Positions 43,852-53,516 of a stretch of DNA of 64,000 nt are shown here, in pieces. Positions within the stretch are counted from its first letter, which is position 1; each line of letters begins with the position of its first letter. Position numbers and translations under genes: made by a program. The stretch is from 4572-13 sp964594065. Lineage in GTDB: Bacteria; Planctomycetota; Phycisphaerae; Sedimentisphaerales; Anaerohalosphaeraceae. The stretch is taken from positions 1 through 64,000 of the forward strand of contig CAZQKX010000013.1 of assembly GCA_964594065.1 (NCBI GenBank), written 5' to 3'. The notes under the pieces are model-generated. The model was not told the DNA's origin. It saw only the letters and a list, made by a program, of their open reading frames with translations, and searched no databases.

Positions 43852-44060
43852 CTGCAGGGTGGGCCGTGCCCACGCGGATTTTTAAGCAGTTCGAAACGCT
43901 AGAGCCGAGATAATTTGATATTGCATATTTGGGATTTGATATTACTTTATCATGTCGCTTGCGATGGATGCTGCTGTGATGCCTATGTGTTTGTGTGGCA
44001 CGGTCAAGCTCTGCTTGGCCGTGGAGAAACACCCATGGCCTAACTGCGTTAGACCATGCC
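43852..44060. repeat. Composite dispersed repeat
   Basis: In order: GCAGGGTGGGCCGTGCCCAC, TTTTTAAGCAGTTCGAAACG, an AT-rich TTTGATATT part, TATCATGTCGCTTGCGATGG, ATGCTGCTGTGATGCC, and a CACGGTCAAGCTCTGCTTGG hairpin. It parallels the copy at 17640-17800. Confidence 0.7.
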
Positions 44061-44090
44061 ACCCAACAATCTACAACATCAAAAATACAA

Positions 44091-47000
44091 TTACGGGCAG
44101 GTTCCCCAGACTGGCCGTGAATCAGGCATTATCCAACTGGAAGTGTAAGCATCGAAATCCCGCGGCTCTAAATAGACATTTGTTACACACCAACCGGATA
44201 AGTTCTGATTGAATGCGACTGCCCATTTAAACATCTCATCCATGTTGCTGACACTGGAGGTGTCCCATCCGCTGATATCTTGGTTGAATGAGGATGCATG
44301 GTCGAACATGAAACTCATGTTCATGACGTTGGAGGTGTCCCATTGGCTAATGTCCTGGTTGAAGGCATAGGCACATTCAAACATTCCCCCCATGTCTGTG
44401 ACCTTTGAAGTGTCCCATCCACCGATGTCTTGGTTAAATTCAGTTGCATAGTAGAACATATGTCCCATGTCTGTGACCTTTGAAGTGTCCCATCCACCGA
44501 TGTCCTGGTTAAATGACGTCGGATCAAAAAACTGCCCACGGCCGAACATTGCTGACATATTGGTAACACTAGAGGTGTCCCAGTTACCGATGTTTTGGTT
44601 GAATGCGGATGCACCGAAGAACATTCCTTGCATATTGGTAACGCTGGAGGTATCCCAGTTGCTGATGTCTCGGTTTAACGAGGATGCTCTGTAGAACATA
44701 AATTCCATATTGGTGACCGCTTCAATCCCAACCGAATTCTCTGGTACTAAAACGAGATTATGACATGCATTAAATGCACGGTGCATGTTGGTAAAACCCA
44801 GCTCTCCCCAACTGAAGACTGCTAAAAGTTTTGCACGTTCAGATACTTCTCCGCCGTTATCGTAGCTGTTGTATGCGGTTACATTTCCGGTTACTGTAAC
44901 CGCATAGGTTCCATCGGTACTGTAATCGTGCACATGAGGGCCGGGAGTTGTTACATGCTGGATGGAACTGCCGTCCCCCCAGTCAATATCAGCATTCACG
45001 GTGCCGGCTAATGCTAACGTGACCGTTGTACCAGAGTCACGAAACGTATCCCAGATCGTTATAAAAGCGTCAGGGGAAGGATTTGCTTCCCATCCCCAAA
45101 TCGGCCGTGACAGTGACCAATTGTCGGCATTGTCATCGAAACCGGATGGCTCAGAAGGAATGTTTGAGACGCACCATCTGAAAAGATCCTGGTTAAATGC
45201 CGACGCATTGTAGAACATATATCCCATGTTGGAAACATTGGAGATGTCCCAATCGCCAATGTCGTGGTTAAACGAATCCGCATCAATGAATAGGCCGTAC
45301 ATATTCGTGACCTTAGAGGTATTCCATCCGCCGATATCCTGATTGAACAAATCCGCATAGGCGAACATAGAACTCATATTAGTGACGCTGGAAGTATCCC
45401 AATCGCTTATATCGCCGTTAAACGAGTAGGCATAATAGAACATATGGCTCATGTTGGTAACGCTGGAGGTATCCCAATTGCCTATGTCGCCGTTGAACGA
45501 GCCCGCGCTGTAGAACATCTCTGACATGGTTATGACACTGGAGGTATTCCAATTGTCTAAGTCCTGGTTGAACAAGTCCGCTTTGTAGAACATGCGTTCC
45601 ATATTGATGACGCTGGAATTATCCCAATCACCAATGTACTGGTTAAACGAATCTGCTTCGTAAAACATGCTATACATAGTTGTAACGCTGGAGGTATCCC
45701 AGCTACCAATCATCCCGTTAAAGGAAGTCGCCTTATAAAACATATGGCTCATATCCGTGACACTAGAAGTGTCCCAATTGTCTAAGTCCTGATTGAACGA
45801 GCCCGCGCTGTAGAACATGCGTTCCATATTGATGACGCTGGAAGTATCCCAATCACCGATGGGTTGGTTGAATACATAATTATAAGCAAACATATGCCTC
45901 ATATTTGTTACGCTGGAGGTATCCCAATTGCCAATGGGCTGGTTGAACGAGTCCGCCTCGTAGAACATTGTTTCCATATTTTCAACGCTTGAGGTATCCC
46001 ACTCGTCGATAGGCTGATTAAACGCTTCGTTTCTATAAAACATATTTTCCATACTTGTGACACTGGAGGTATCCCAACCGCCAATGTCCTGATTAAATCT
46101 GTCGTTACTTCTGAACATTCCTATCATATTTACGACGCTGGAGGTATCCCATTCGCCGATAGGTTGGTTAAACATGTCGGCACCTGCGAACATCCCGGCC
46201 ATATTGGTAACGGCGGAGGTATCCCAACCACTGATGTTTCCATTAAATGATAAGGCACTGGAGAACATCCTGCTCATGTCGGTGACACTGGAGGTATCCC
46301 AGCTGCCGAGATCCTGGTTGAATGAGTCAGCAATGGCAAACATATCGCTCATATCGGTGACGCCGGAGGTGTCCCAACCTCCAATGTTCTGGTTAAACGA
46401 CCACGCATAGAAGAACATTCCTTGCATATTGGTAACGCTGGAGGTATCCCAGCCACAGATATCATCCAGGTTGAAAAAATAAAGGTATTGAAACATATAG
46501 CTCATATCGGTGACGGATTCGAGACCGTTTGTTGTTGTTGGCAAGCTTTGAAGGTTTGAACACCCCGAGAATGCCTTTGAGAGGCTTGTAAAGCCCAGTT
46601 GCCCCCATCTGTCGACACTGACCAGTTTATCATTGTCCCAGCCCAAAGGATCACTGTTTTCAAAGGTGTTGTACGCAGTTACGCTGCCAGCGACTGAGAC
46701 GGTATAGATGCCGTCAATGCCGTAGTCGTGGGTATGCGGGCCGGGCATTGTTACATGTTGGACAGCGCTGCCGTCGCCCCAGTCAATATATGCATTTACC
46801 GTACCGGCCAGCGCCAGTGTCACCGTCGTGCCGTTTCCGAAACTCGTATCCCAGGTCGTTATGAAGGCAGGCGGACAGGTTCCCCAGACCGGCCGCGGTA
46901 GTGCCCAACTGGTTGCGCCGGTATCGAAATTACTCGGTTCTGAAGAAATATTAGTAACACACCATCCGGACAAGTCCTGATTAAATGACGACGCGGCGTA

Positions 47001-47873
47001 GAACATATAGTGCATGTCGGTGACGCTGAAAGTATCCCAGTCGCCTATATCGGCGTTAAACGAGTCCGCCCCAACGAACATCCCGGTCATATCAATGACG
47101 TTGGAGGTATCCCAGCCGCTGATATCAGCGTTAAACGCCGACGCATAGTAGAACATTCTGCTCATATCGGTGACGTTTTCAATTCCGTCCGAAGTGTTCG
47201 GTACGGAAATAAGATTTGAACAACTATAGAATGCAGAAGTCATGTGGGTAAAACCCAGCAGTCCCCATTGATCAACGCTTATCAGCTTTTCTCGCTCGGA
47301 AACTTCCCCGCCATTGTCATAGCTGTTGTATGCGCTTGCGCTGCCGGTGACTGAGACGGTATAGACCCTGTCGGTGCCGTAGTCGTGCACATGCGGACCG
47401 GGCCATGTCACATGTTCGACAGGACTTCCATCTCCCCAGTTGATATATGCGTCCACCGTTCCAGCAAGCGCGAGCGTCACCGTCGTACCGTCAGCAAGAC
47501 TCGTATCCCAAATCGTAACGAAGGGATAAGGATTATCCTCAAGCCACTGATAAGCCATCTCATCAAGATCGTTGACATCATATGTCGTCAACCACTCGGC
47601 GGCCAGCATGGTATAGTCATCCAGATTGACTTTGCAGTCTCTGGTCAAGTCAGCAGAAGGGCACACCGTCCAATCCTTCAACCAATGAAAAGCCAACTCA
47701 TCAAGGTCATTAGCATCGTACGTTGTCAGCCATCCGGCGGCCATCATCGTAAAGTCATCCAGAGTGACCTTGCAGTCACCGCTATAATCGGCACTGGGAC
47801 AGGCTGCCCAAACAGTGCCGCTGATGCAAACAGCCGCCATAAGAATTACTGCTAAAAAGATATTTCTCCTCAT
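44091..47873 (-). CDS. Giant DUF285 (BspA-type) repeat protein with two N-terminal dockerins
   Basis: A 1260-residue secreted protein. After a signal peptide come two dockerin-like modules (CPSADYSGDCKVTLDDFTMM, CPSADLTRDCKVNLDDYTML). Three blocks follow, each made of a PKD-like opening (TVTLALAGTVDAYINWGDG), a set of 25-residue DUF285 repeats of the form MFYxAxxFNQDIGxWDTSSV, and a Cys cap (LSGWCVTN...PVWGTCP). I count about 3, 18 and 7 repeats. DUF285 repeats are known from BspA-like surface and adhesion proteins. Dockerins at the N-terminus are unusual for this window, where they are otherwise C-terminal. The protein is probably attached to the cell surface or a scaffold; binding partner unknown. 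A paralogue lies at 50037-52832. Confidence 0.8.
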   Translation of the reverse strand: MRRNIFLAVILMAAVCISGTVWAACPSADYSGDCKVTLDDFTMMAAGWLTTYDANDLDELAFHWLKDWTVCPSADLTRDCKVNLDDYTMLAAEWLTTYDVNDLDEMAYQWLEDNPYPFVTIWDTSLADGTTVTLALAGTVDAYINWGDGSPVEHVTWPGPHVHDYGTDRVYTVSVTGSASAYNSYDNGGEVSEREKLISVDQWGLLGFTHMTSAFYSCSNLISVPNTSDGIENVTDMSRMFYYASAFNADISGWDTSNVIDMTGMFVGADSFNADIGDWDTFSVTDMHYMFYAASSFNQDLSGWCVTNISSEPSNFDTGATSWALPRPVWGTCPPAFITTWDTSFGNGTTVTLALAGTVNAYIDWGDGSAVQHVTMPGPHTHDYGIDGIYTVSVAGSVTAYNTFENSDPLGWDNDKLVSVDRWGQLGFTSLSKAFSGCSNLQSLPTTTNGLESVTDMSYMFQYLYFFNLDDICGWDTSSVTNMQGMFFYAWSFNQNIGGWDTSGVTDMSDMFAIADSFNQDLGSWDTSSVTDMSRMFSSALSFNGNISGWDTSAVTNMAGMFAGADMFNQPIGEWDTSSVVNMIGMFRSNDRFNQDIGGWDTSSVTSMENMFYRNEAFNQPIDEWDTSSVENMETMFYEADSFNQPIGNWDTSSVTNMRHMFAYNYVFNQPIGDWDTSSVINMERMFYSAGSFNQDLDNWDTSSVTDMSHMFYKATSFNGMIGSWDTSSVTTMYSMFYEADSFNQYIGDWDNSSVINMERMFYKADLFNQDLDNWNTSSVITMSEMFYSAGSFNGDIGNWDTSSVTNMSHMFYYAYSFNGDISDWDTSSVTNMSSMFAYADLFNQDIGGWNTSKVTNMYGLFIDADSFNHDIGDWDISNVSNMGYMFYNASAFNQDLFRWCVSNIPSEPSGFDDNADNWSLSRPIWGWEANPSPDAFITIWDTFRDSGTTVTLALAGTVNADIDWGDGSSIQHVTTPGPHVHDYSTDGTYAVTVTGNVTAYNSYDNGGEVSERAKLLAVFSWGELGFTNMHRAFNACHNLVLVPENSVGIEAVTNMEFMFYRASSLNRDISNWDTSSVTNMQGMFFGASAFNQNIGNWDTSSVTNMSAMFGRGQFFDPTSFNQDIGGWDTSKVTDMGHMFYYATEFNQDIGGWDTSKVTDMGGMFECAYAFNQDISQWDTSNVMNMSFMFDHASSFNQDISGWDTSSVSNMDEMFKWAVAFNQNLSGWCVTNVYLEPRDFDAYTSSWIMPDSRPVWGTCP

Positions 47874-47950
47874 TTTATCTCTCCTAAGCCCTTATGAATT
47901 TCTCCTTCGCGAAGTCTCCTCCATACGGCGGCTTGCGAAATGTGACCATC

Positions 47951-47979
47951 ATTATAGAATTACAGGGGGTAAACATCTA
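47951..47979 (-). promoter_or_regulatory. Candidate promoter of the 1260-residue DUF285 gene
   Basis: A perfect TATAAT (47951-47956, minus strand) lies 77 bases before the start codon. The -35 candidate TAGATG (47974-47979) is poor. The surrounding 100 bases match the region upstream of the second DUF285 gene, whose promoter is better. Confidence 0.4.
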
Positions 47980-47986
47980 GAGCTTT

Positions 47987-49831
47987 TTACACCCCCTCCA
48001 GCCACTGTTCGGCAAAGATCGCAAAGTCAGTGATCGTCACTTTAAAGTCATCATCCAGGTCGGCTTCGGGAATCGGCTCCAGCGGGGCATCGGCCAGCCG
48101 GATCTCGTCGACCAAAAAGCTTGAAACCGCACCGCCGTCGAGAGGATCTTCTTCAATGGTCAGGCTGATGGCTGAAACATCGTGCAGCGCTGCACCCTGA
48201 CTGTAGAGAATCTCCAGCGGAATCGATACCGCGGCGTATCCATCGTCGCCCATTTCCACATGCACATCGAACGGTCCGTCCACCAACTTGATCGGATACA
48301 TGGCTCCGGCCGTAATGGATACGGTCAGGTTCCCCAGCACATCCGGGGCGTTCGGGTCGGTATTCATCCACAGTTCAAGATGCGTTTTGCCTGCAGCCAG
48401 CCAATCCTGCGGGATGGGGAACACGTGGGATACTTCCGCCATTGGAGCGCCGAGCGTGTCGTAGTTGACAAGCATCGCGCCGGGACCTTGCAGTGTATCG
48501 TCGGTCAGTTCGACCGCTGCGCTGGCCGGCATCCATTCAGCCATGAGCGCAGCGGTGTCGGGGTACTCATCAAAATTGTTCGAAACGGTGCCCGGTTCGG
48601 CCTCAACCGGCGCAAAGATCATTTCGGCAGGCACCATGGCGTTATCGTCGATGAACTGTCCGTCTTCATCCATCAGCGGTTCATCGAAGTAAACCCAGAA
48701 CCCGCAGGTCTGACCGTTCAGCGCAGCGGTTTCCATCACGCCCAGCCAGTCGGAGCCGACGGCGTTATTGATGGTCTTCGGCAAAACATCCAGCACACCG
48801 TGCAGCATGTAAGCGTATTCAGGTCTGTCGGATTCGGCCAACGTGATCTGAAAGATACCCGCTTCCATATAGACCTCGTTACTGTCGGCGACATCAGCAA
48901 AGACGACCATCGCATCGGAAAAATCATCTTTGGGATCCTTCTCTTTATCCTTTTTACCGAGCGGCAGCAGTTTGTCGATAATGATCAGCAGTCTGCCAAA
49001 CAGGTTATCCGAGGGGAGCGGATTGACTTGCATTCCCTCGGGCGGTTCCCACATGATCGCGCCTTTCCAGTTGTTGCGAAAACGGATAAACGCCACGGGA
49101 TCACTGCACTGGAACAGGGGATTAACCGGAAACTTCGGCGCCGGCACGGCTCTTCCGACAGCGCCGGAGGCAGGGGTGTCTTTCTTGGCTTCCAGTTCCT
49201 TAACGTGTTTTTTGATGTCTTCAACCGCATCACCCGGGTCCATGTCGTTGTGATTATGGGCGGTGTATTCATTGCTGTCGTAGACTTTACCGAGTACGTT
49301 CATTTGATTGATGATGGCCTGCTCGGCGGCTCTGAATCGTTTGTCTCTTTCGGCTTCTGCGGCTTTCAGTGCTTTTTGAGGATCGGCGTCGCAGAATTTC
49401 ATTTTATCAAAACCGTCCATGATGGCGGTGAGTTTTTTAACGGCGTTGCGGTCGTATTCGAATCGGTTCAGATCGTCGTGTCCTTCCTCATGGTCCTTCA
49501 GCTTTTGGTCTGCGTTGTCAGGCTGATAGATGGTGGTATTGCCTTCGACGTTGACCGGGTCCATGCTGGAGATGTTGAAACAGCCGTCTTTCATGTAGCC
49601 CTTGAAAGCGCCGCCGGAGACGGCAACCCACGCGACAGCGATGGCATCATGTTTACCGAGGTCTATCCCCGCCGGCGGAGATGGCGGGGGGCCGCCGGGA
49701 AACTCGACCACAGTCGGCTTTTTCGCGAAGCCCTTGTTGTTAATCGTGACCTCCGCAACGATGAACGAAGCGGACAGGGATATGAGTACGATGACAGCGA
49801 TGACGGTAAAGCTGAAATGGTGTTTTCTCAT
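47987..49831 (-). CDS. Secreted protein with HExxH-type motif and C-terminal dockerin
   Basis: A 614-residue protein with a signal peptide (FTVIAVIVLISLSASFIVA). Near residue 110 it has KDHEEGHDDLNRFEYDRNAV, an H-E-x-x-H motif followed by a downstream Glu, as in DUF922-like and related zinc metallopeptidases; activity is plausible but unproven. Helical region DPQKALKAAEAERDKRFRAA and a large C-terminal beta-rich region (about 240-570) are not recognised. A dockerin-like half module, DLDDDFKVTITDFAIFAEQW, ends the protein. It lies between two DUF285 giants on the same strand; GGAGGA precedes the start. It may process or bind surface proteins. Confidence 0.65.
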   Translation of the reverse strand: MRKHHFSFTVIAVIVLISLSASFIVAEVTINNKGFAKKPTVVEFPGGPPPSPPAGIDLGKHDAIAVAWVAVSGGAFKGYMKDGCFNISSMDPVNVEGNTTIYQPDNADQKLKDHEEGHDDLNRFEYDRNAVKKLTAIMDGFDKMKFCDADPQKALKAAEAERDKRFRAAEQAIINQMNVLGKVYDSNEYTAHNHNDMDPGDAVEDIKKHVKELEAKKDTPASGAVGRAVPAPKFPVNPLFQCSDPVAFIRFRNNWKGAIMWEPPEGMQVNPLPSDNLFGRLLIIIDKLLPLGKKDKEKDPKDDFSDAMVVFADVADSNEVYMEAGIFQITLAESDRPEYAYMLHGVLDVLPKTINNAVGSDWLGVMETAALNGQTCGFWVYFDEPLMDEDGQFIDDNAMVPAEMIFAPVEAEPGTVSNNFDEYPDTAALMAEWMPASAAVELTDDTLQGPGAMLVNYDTLGAPMAEVSHVFPIPQDWLAAGKTHLELWMNTDPNAPDVLGNLTVSITAGAMYPIKLVDGPFDVHVEMGDDGYAAVSIPLEILYSQGAALHDVSAISLTIEEDPLDGGAVSSFLVDEIRLADAPLEPIPEADLDDDFKVTITDFAIFAEQWLEGV

Positions 49832-49956
49832 GACACGATCCTCCGGTAACGGGGTTATTGTTTTGCTGTCAGAGCGGCAAAATCAAGGCTGTGTGATTTA
49901 AAAAGGCCTCCCACAACAGCCACAATCGTACAGGATTAATCCGGAAATGTCAAGAC

Positions 49957-50005
49957 TCTTTTTGTCCGGATAGCACCAATTCTGCATGAACTATCTTGCA
50001 ATCGC
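49957..50005. repeat. Direct repeat flanking the second DUF285 gene
   Basis: TTTGTCCGGATAGCACCAAT with TGCATGAACTATCTTGC resembles TTTGTCCACATAGCACAAAG with TGCATGTACTATCTTGC at 53179-53224. The two copies bracket the gene at 50037-52832 in the same orientation. Confidence 0.6.
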
Positions 50006-50036
50006 CCCCAATAATAAGGCAATATTACGCCTTTGG

Positions 50037-52832
50037 TTACGGCGGACAGGTTGCTCCCCAGTTTGGCCGCGGTAATGTCCAACTAGTGGCGTAATCATCA
50101 AAACTGGCCGGCTCAGAATATATCTTTCTAACGCACCACCCGGACAGGTCCTGATTAAACGATGAGGCTTGGTTGAACATGCTGTCCATGTCGGTGACAT
50201 TGGATGTATCCCAGCTACCAATATTGGCGTTGAATGCACCCGCCTGAAGAAACATCGCGCTCATGTCGGTGACGCTGGAGGTATCCCATCCGCCGATGTC
50301 GGCGTTGAATTGGTCCGCGCCGAAGAACATTTCGCCCATGGTGGTAACGCTGGAGGTATCCCAGCCACTGATGTCGGAATTGAATGAATGCGCACCGTAG
50401 AACATCCATTGCATGTTCGTAACGGCATGGATTCCATCGGAAGTAGTCGGCACCGAAACGAGATTGCTACAATCATCAAACGCCCGATACATACTGGTAA
50501 AGCCCAGTTGGCCCCATCTATCAACGCTTATCAGCTTGTTACATTCAGTCCACCAACCACCGTTGTTATCGCTGTTGTATGCGCTTACACTACCGGTGAC
50601 CGAAACAGTATAGATCCCGTCTTCGCTGTAGTAATGCACATGAGGACCGGGTGTTGTGACATGTTGGACAGGCCTGCCGTCACCCCAGTTGATTATTGCA
50701 TCTACTGTACCGGCCAGTGCTAATGTCACTGTCGTGTCGGACCCAAGGCTTGTGTCCCAGGTCGTCACGAAAGCAGAAGAGCAGTCTCCCCAGACCGGTC
50801 GCGGCAATATCCAACTGACAGCACCTGTATCGAAATCACTCGGCTCAGAAGGAATCAGTGAAACGCACCATCCGGATAAGTCCTGGTTAAATGCCGACGC
50901 ATAGTAGAACATCTCGCTCATGTCAATAACACTGAAGGTATTCCATCCGCTGATGTCGGCGTTGAATGACGATGCATAGTAGAACATTCTATCCATTCCA
51001 GTGACGCTGTAGGTATGCCAGTTACTAATGTTCTGGTTAAATGCTGACGCATAGGCAAACATACTGGTCATATCAGTGACGCTGGAGGTGTCCCATGCGT
51101 TGATGTTCCCATTGAATGTCAGCGCGCCATTAAACATATAGCTCATGTCAGTAACGCTGGAAGTGTCCCAAATGCCGATATCCTGGTTAAACGAATTCGC
51201 ATCATTGAACATGCCCCCCATGTAGTATACATTGGAAGTATCCCAGCCAGCGATGTTCTGGTTGAATGCCGATGCATTGTAGAACATCTCGCTCATGTTA
51301 TAGACGCTGAAGGTATCCCAACCGCCGATATCTTGATTGAACGAATCTGCATTGTAGAACATTCTGTCCATGAAAATAACGCTGGAGGTGTCCCATCCAC
51401 CGATATTCTGATTGAACGCCGAAGCATCATAGAACATGCCTCTCATATTCCAGACGTTTGAGGCATCCCATCCACTGATATCCTGGTTGAAAGCGGACGC
51501 AAAGTTGAACATATAGCTCATGTCGGTAACGGATTCAATTCCATCCGAAGTATTCGGTACAGAAACCAGGTTCGAACAATTCTGGAACGCGCCGGATAAA
51601 TTGATAAAGCCAAGTCGGCCCCAGTTATCGACGCTTACAAGCTTTGCGCGTTCAGAAGCCGCGCCGCCATTGTCATAGCTGTTGTAAGCTGTTGCGCTGC
51701 CGATGACTGAAACGGTATAGATCCCATCGATGCCGTAGTCGTGTACATGCGGGCCGGGTGTTGTGACGATATTGGGTTCCGTGCCGTCCCCCCAGTCGAT
51801 GGTTGCGTCCACTGTTCCGGCCAGCGCCAGGGTGACTGTTGCTGTTCCGCCGAAAGGTTCGTCATTGTCAAGACTCGTATCCCAGGTTGTTATGAAAGCC
51901 GGCGGGCAGGTTCCCCAGTTCGGTCGCCAATCAGGCAGCAGCCAATTGTCGGTGTGACTATCGAAATTGATAGGCTCAGAAGGAATCAGTGTGACGCACC
52001 ATTCGGACAGATCCTGATTGAATGACGATGCATTGAAGAACATCAAGTCCATATTGTTGACGTCGGAGGTATCCCATCCGCTGATGTCCTCGTTGAACAA
52101 CACCGCACTCCAGAACATCCCGCTCATGTCGGTAACCTTAGAGGTATCCCAATTACCAATGTTCCCATTGAATAATAACGTATAGGAGAACATCGTGTGC
52201 ATGTTGGTGACGCTGGAGGTATCCCAGTTGCTGATGTTTCCGTTAAACGACAACGTACCATAGAACATATAACTCATGTCGGTAACGGCTTCAATCCCGT
52301 CCGAGGTACTTGGGACTGAAACGAGGTTCGTACACCCATAGAACGCACGATACATACTGGTAAAGCCTAGTTGTCCCCAGTTGTCGACACTTACCAACTT
52401 ATGGCGATCGGATGTACCATTTCCAAAGCTATCGTATCCGCCTGCGCTGCCGGTAACCGAGACGGTGTAGATTCCGTCTTCGCCGTAGTCGTGTTCATGC
52501 GGACCGGGTGTATTTACATCGACGATGATACCGTCCCCCCAGTCGATGGTGGCGTCTACCGTTCCGGCCAGCGCGAGTGTAACCGTCGTACCGTCAGCAA
52601 GGCTCGTATCCCAGGTCGTTATGAAAGCGCCGTTATCGAGCCACTGAGAGGCCATGTCATCAAGATCGTTAACATCATACGTTGTCAGCCACCCGGCGGC
52701 CAACATTGTAAAGTCATCCAGGTTGACCTTATGATCGCCGCTGTAATCGGCACTGAGACAGGCCGCCGAAACACTGCCGCTGATGCAGAAAGTCGTCATA
52801 AGAATTGCTAAAAAGAAGATTGCTTTCTTCAT
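50037..52832 (-). CDS. Large DUF285 (BspA-type) repeat protein with N-terminal dockerin
   Basis: A 931-residue secreted protein closely related to the one at 44091-47873. It has a signal peptide, one dockerin-like module (CLSADYSGDHKVNLDDFTML), and three blocks, each of a PKD-like opening, DUF285 repeats (about 4, 9 and 4) and a Cys cap ending in W-G-T/D-C. The repeats are 25 residues (75 bases) long, which makes the gene prone to slippage and recombination. GGGAGAG precedes the start, and a strong promoter lies about 80 bases upstream. Probably a surface or scaffold-bound adhesin-like protein. Confidence 0.8.
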   Translation of the reverse strand: MKKAIFFLAILMTTFCISGSVSAACLSADYSGDHKVNLDDFTMLAAGWLTTYDVNDLDDMASQWLDNGAFITTWDTSLADGTTVTLALAGTVDATIDWGDGIIVDVNTPGPHEHDYGEDGIYTVSVTGSAGGYDSFGNGTSDRHKLVSVDNWGQLGFTSMYRAFYGCTNLVSVPSTSDGIEAVTDMSYMFYGTLSFNGNISNWDTSSVTNMHTMFSYTLLFNGNIGNWDTSKVTDMSGMFWSAVLFNEDISGWDTSDVNNMDLMFFNASSFNQDLSEWCVTLIPSEPINFDSHTDNWLLPDWRPNWGTCPPAFITTWDTSLDNDEPFGGTATVTLALAGTVDATIDWGDGTEPNIVTTPGPHVHDYGIDGIYTVSVIGSATAYNSYDNGGAASERAKLVSVDNWGRLGFINLSGAFQNCSNLVSVPNTSDGIESVTDMSYMFNFASAFNQDISGWDASNVWNMRGMFYDASAFNQNIGGWDTSSVIFMDRMFYNADSFNQDIGGWDTFSVYNMSEMFYNASAFNQNIAGWDTSNVYYMGGMFNDANSFNQDIGIWDTSSVTDMSYMFNGALTFNGNINAWDTSSVTDMTSMFAYASAFNQNISNWHTYSVTGMDRMFYYASSFNADISGWNTFSVIDMSEMFYYASAFNQDLSGWCVSLIPSEPSDFDTGAVSWILPRPVWGDCSSAFVTTWDTSLGSDTTVTLALAGTVDAIINWGDGRPVQHVTTPGPHVHYYSEDGIYTVSVTGSVSAYNSDNNGGWWTECNKLISVDRWGQLGFTSMYRAFDDCSNLVSVPTTSDGIHAVTNMQWMFYGAHSFNSDISGWDTSSVTTMGEMFFGADQFNADIGGWDTSSVTDMSAMFLQAGAFNANIGSWDTSNVTDMDSMFNQASSFNQDLSGWCVRKIYSEPASFDDYATSWTLPRPNWGATCPP

Positions 52833-52910
52833 TTCTTCTCTCCCAAAATTCCTAAGAATTTCTCCTTTGCTAAGTCTCCTCCGCAGAGTAGCTTGCGAAA
52901 TGTAACGTTC

Positions 52911-52940
52911 ATTATAGAATTAACAGGGGGGAAATGTCAA
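52911..52940 (-). promoter_or_regulatory. Promoter of the 931-residue DUF285 gene
   Basis: TTGACA (52935-52940) and TATAAT (52911-52916) are both perfect, with an 18-base spacer. About 100 bases around it match the region upstream of the other DUF285 gene. Confidence 0.65.
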
Positions 52941-52954
52941 GAGGATTTCAGTTT

Positions 52955-53130
52955 TCAGTGAGCAGTTATCGGTTACCAGTTATCAGTGAGCAGTGAGCAG
53001 TGAGCAGTTATCAGTTACCGGTTACCAGTTATCAGTGAGCAGTGAGCAGTTATCAGTTACCGGTTATCGGTTATCAGGTGCCAGGTACCAGTCTACAGTC
53101 TTCTGTCCTCAGTTTTCAGATAAAAAACAG
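52955..53130. repeat. Short tandem degenerate repeats
   Basis: The units CAGTGAG, CAGTTATCAG and TTACCGGTTACCAG repeat in varied order, each a multiple of about 7 bases. It resembles short tandem repeats seen in spacers of many bacteria. No gene is supported in 52941-53417. Confidence 0.7.
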
Positions 53131-53417
53131 GCTATTCTGTCAAAAGCTGAAGACTGGGGACAGAAGACTGAAGACTGAATTTGTCCACATAGCACAAAGT
53201 CTGCATGTACTATCTTGCTGCGGGCCAAAAATCCAAAAAATTATTGACTGCCTGATTTCGACGCTAAGACGCATGATGACGGGTAATACGGGGGGCGTAA
53301 TAATTGTAGATTGTAGATTTTAGATTGCCAATTGCAGTTGGAGATTTTGGAGGAGGTTTATTCCTCAATTTACAATATCAAATAGACAATATTCAATTCT
53401 AAAGAAGGAGCTTAATT

Positions 53418-53516
53418 ATGAATACATCGAACGGATGGGTGAAGCTGTATCGCTGCCTGCTGGACGATCCCTTGTGGCAGTGCAGCACCGCTGAGCGAAC
53501 GACTATATTAAACTAA
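53418..53516 (+). pseudogene. Truncated copy of the phage-type gene at 55319
   Basis: The first 26 codons (MNTSNGWVKLYRCLLDDPLW and QCSTAE) match the start of the gene at 55319-55876 with 9 differences in 79 bases, including the leader AAGGAGCTTAATTATG. The match stops at 53496, after which the frame ends at TAA 53516. The dGTPase gene begins its 3' end here, so the copy was cut where foreign DNA joins. Confidence 0.75.

Noticed and set aside
48182..49849. A 555-codon open frame on the plus strand opposite the HExxH-dockerin gene
   Set aside because: It is antisense to a gene with signal peptide and dockerin, is rich in His, Arg and Gly as expected for a GC-rich shadow frame, and shows no domain.
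52955..53130. Possible CRISPR array
   Set aside because: Units are short, irregular and contiguous, with no spacers of constant length and no cas genes nearby.
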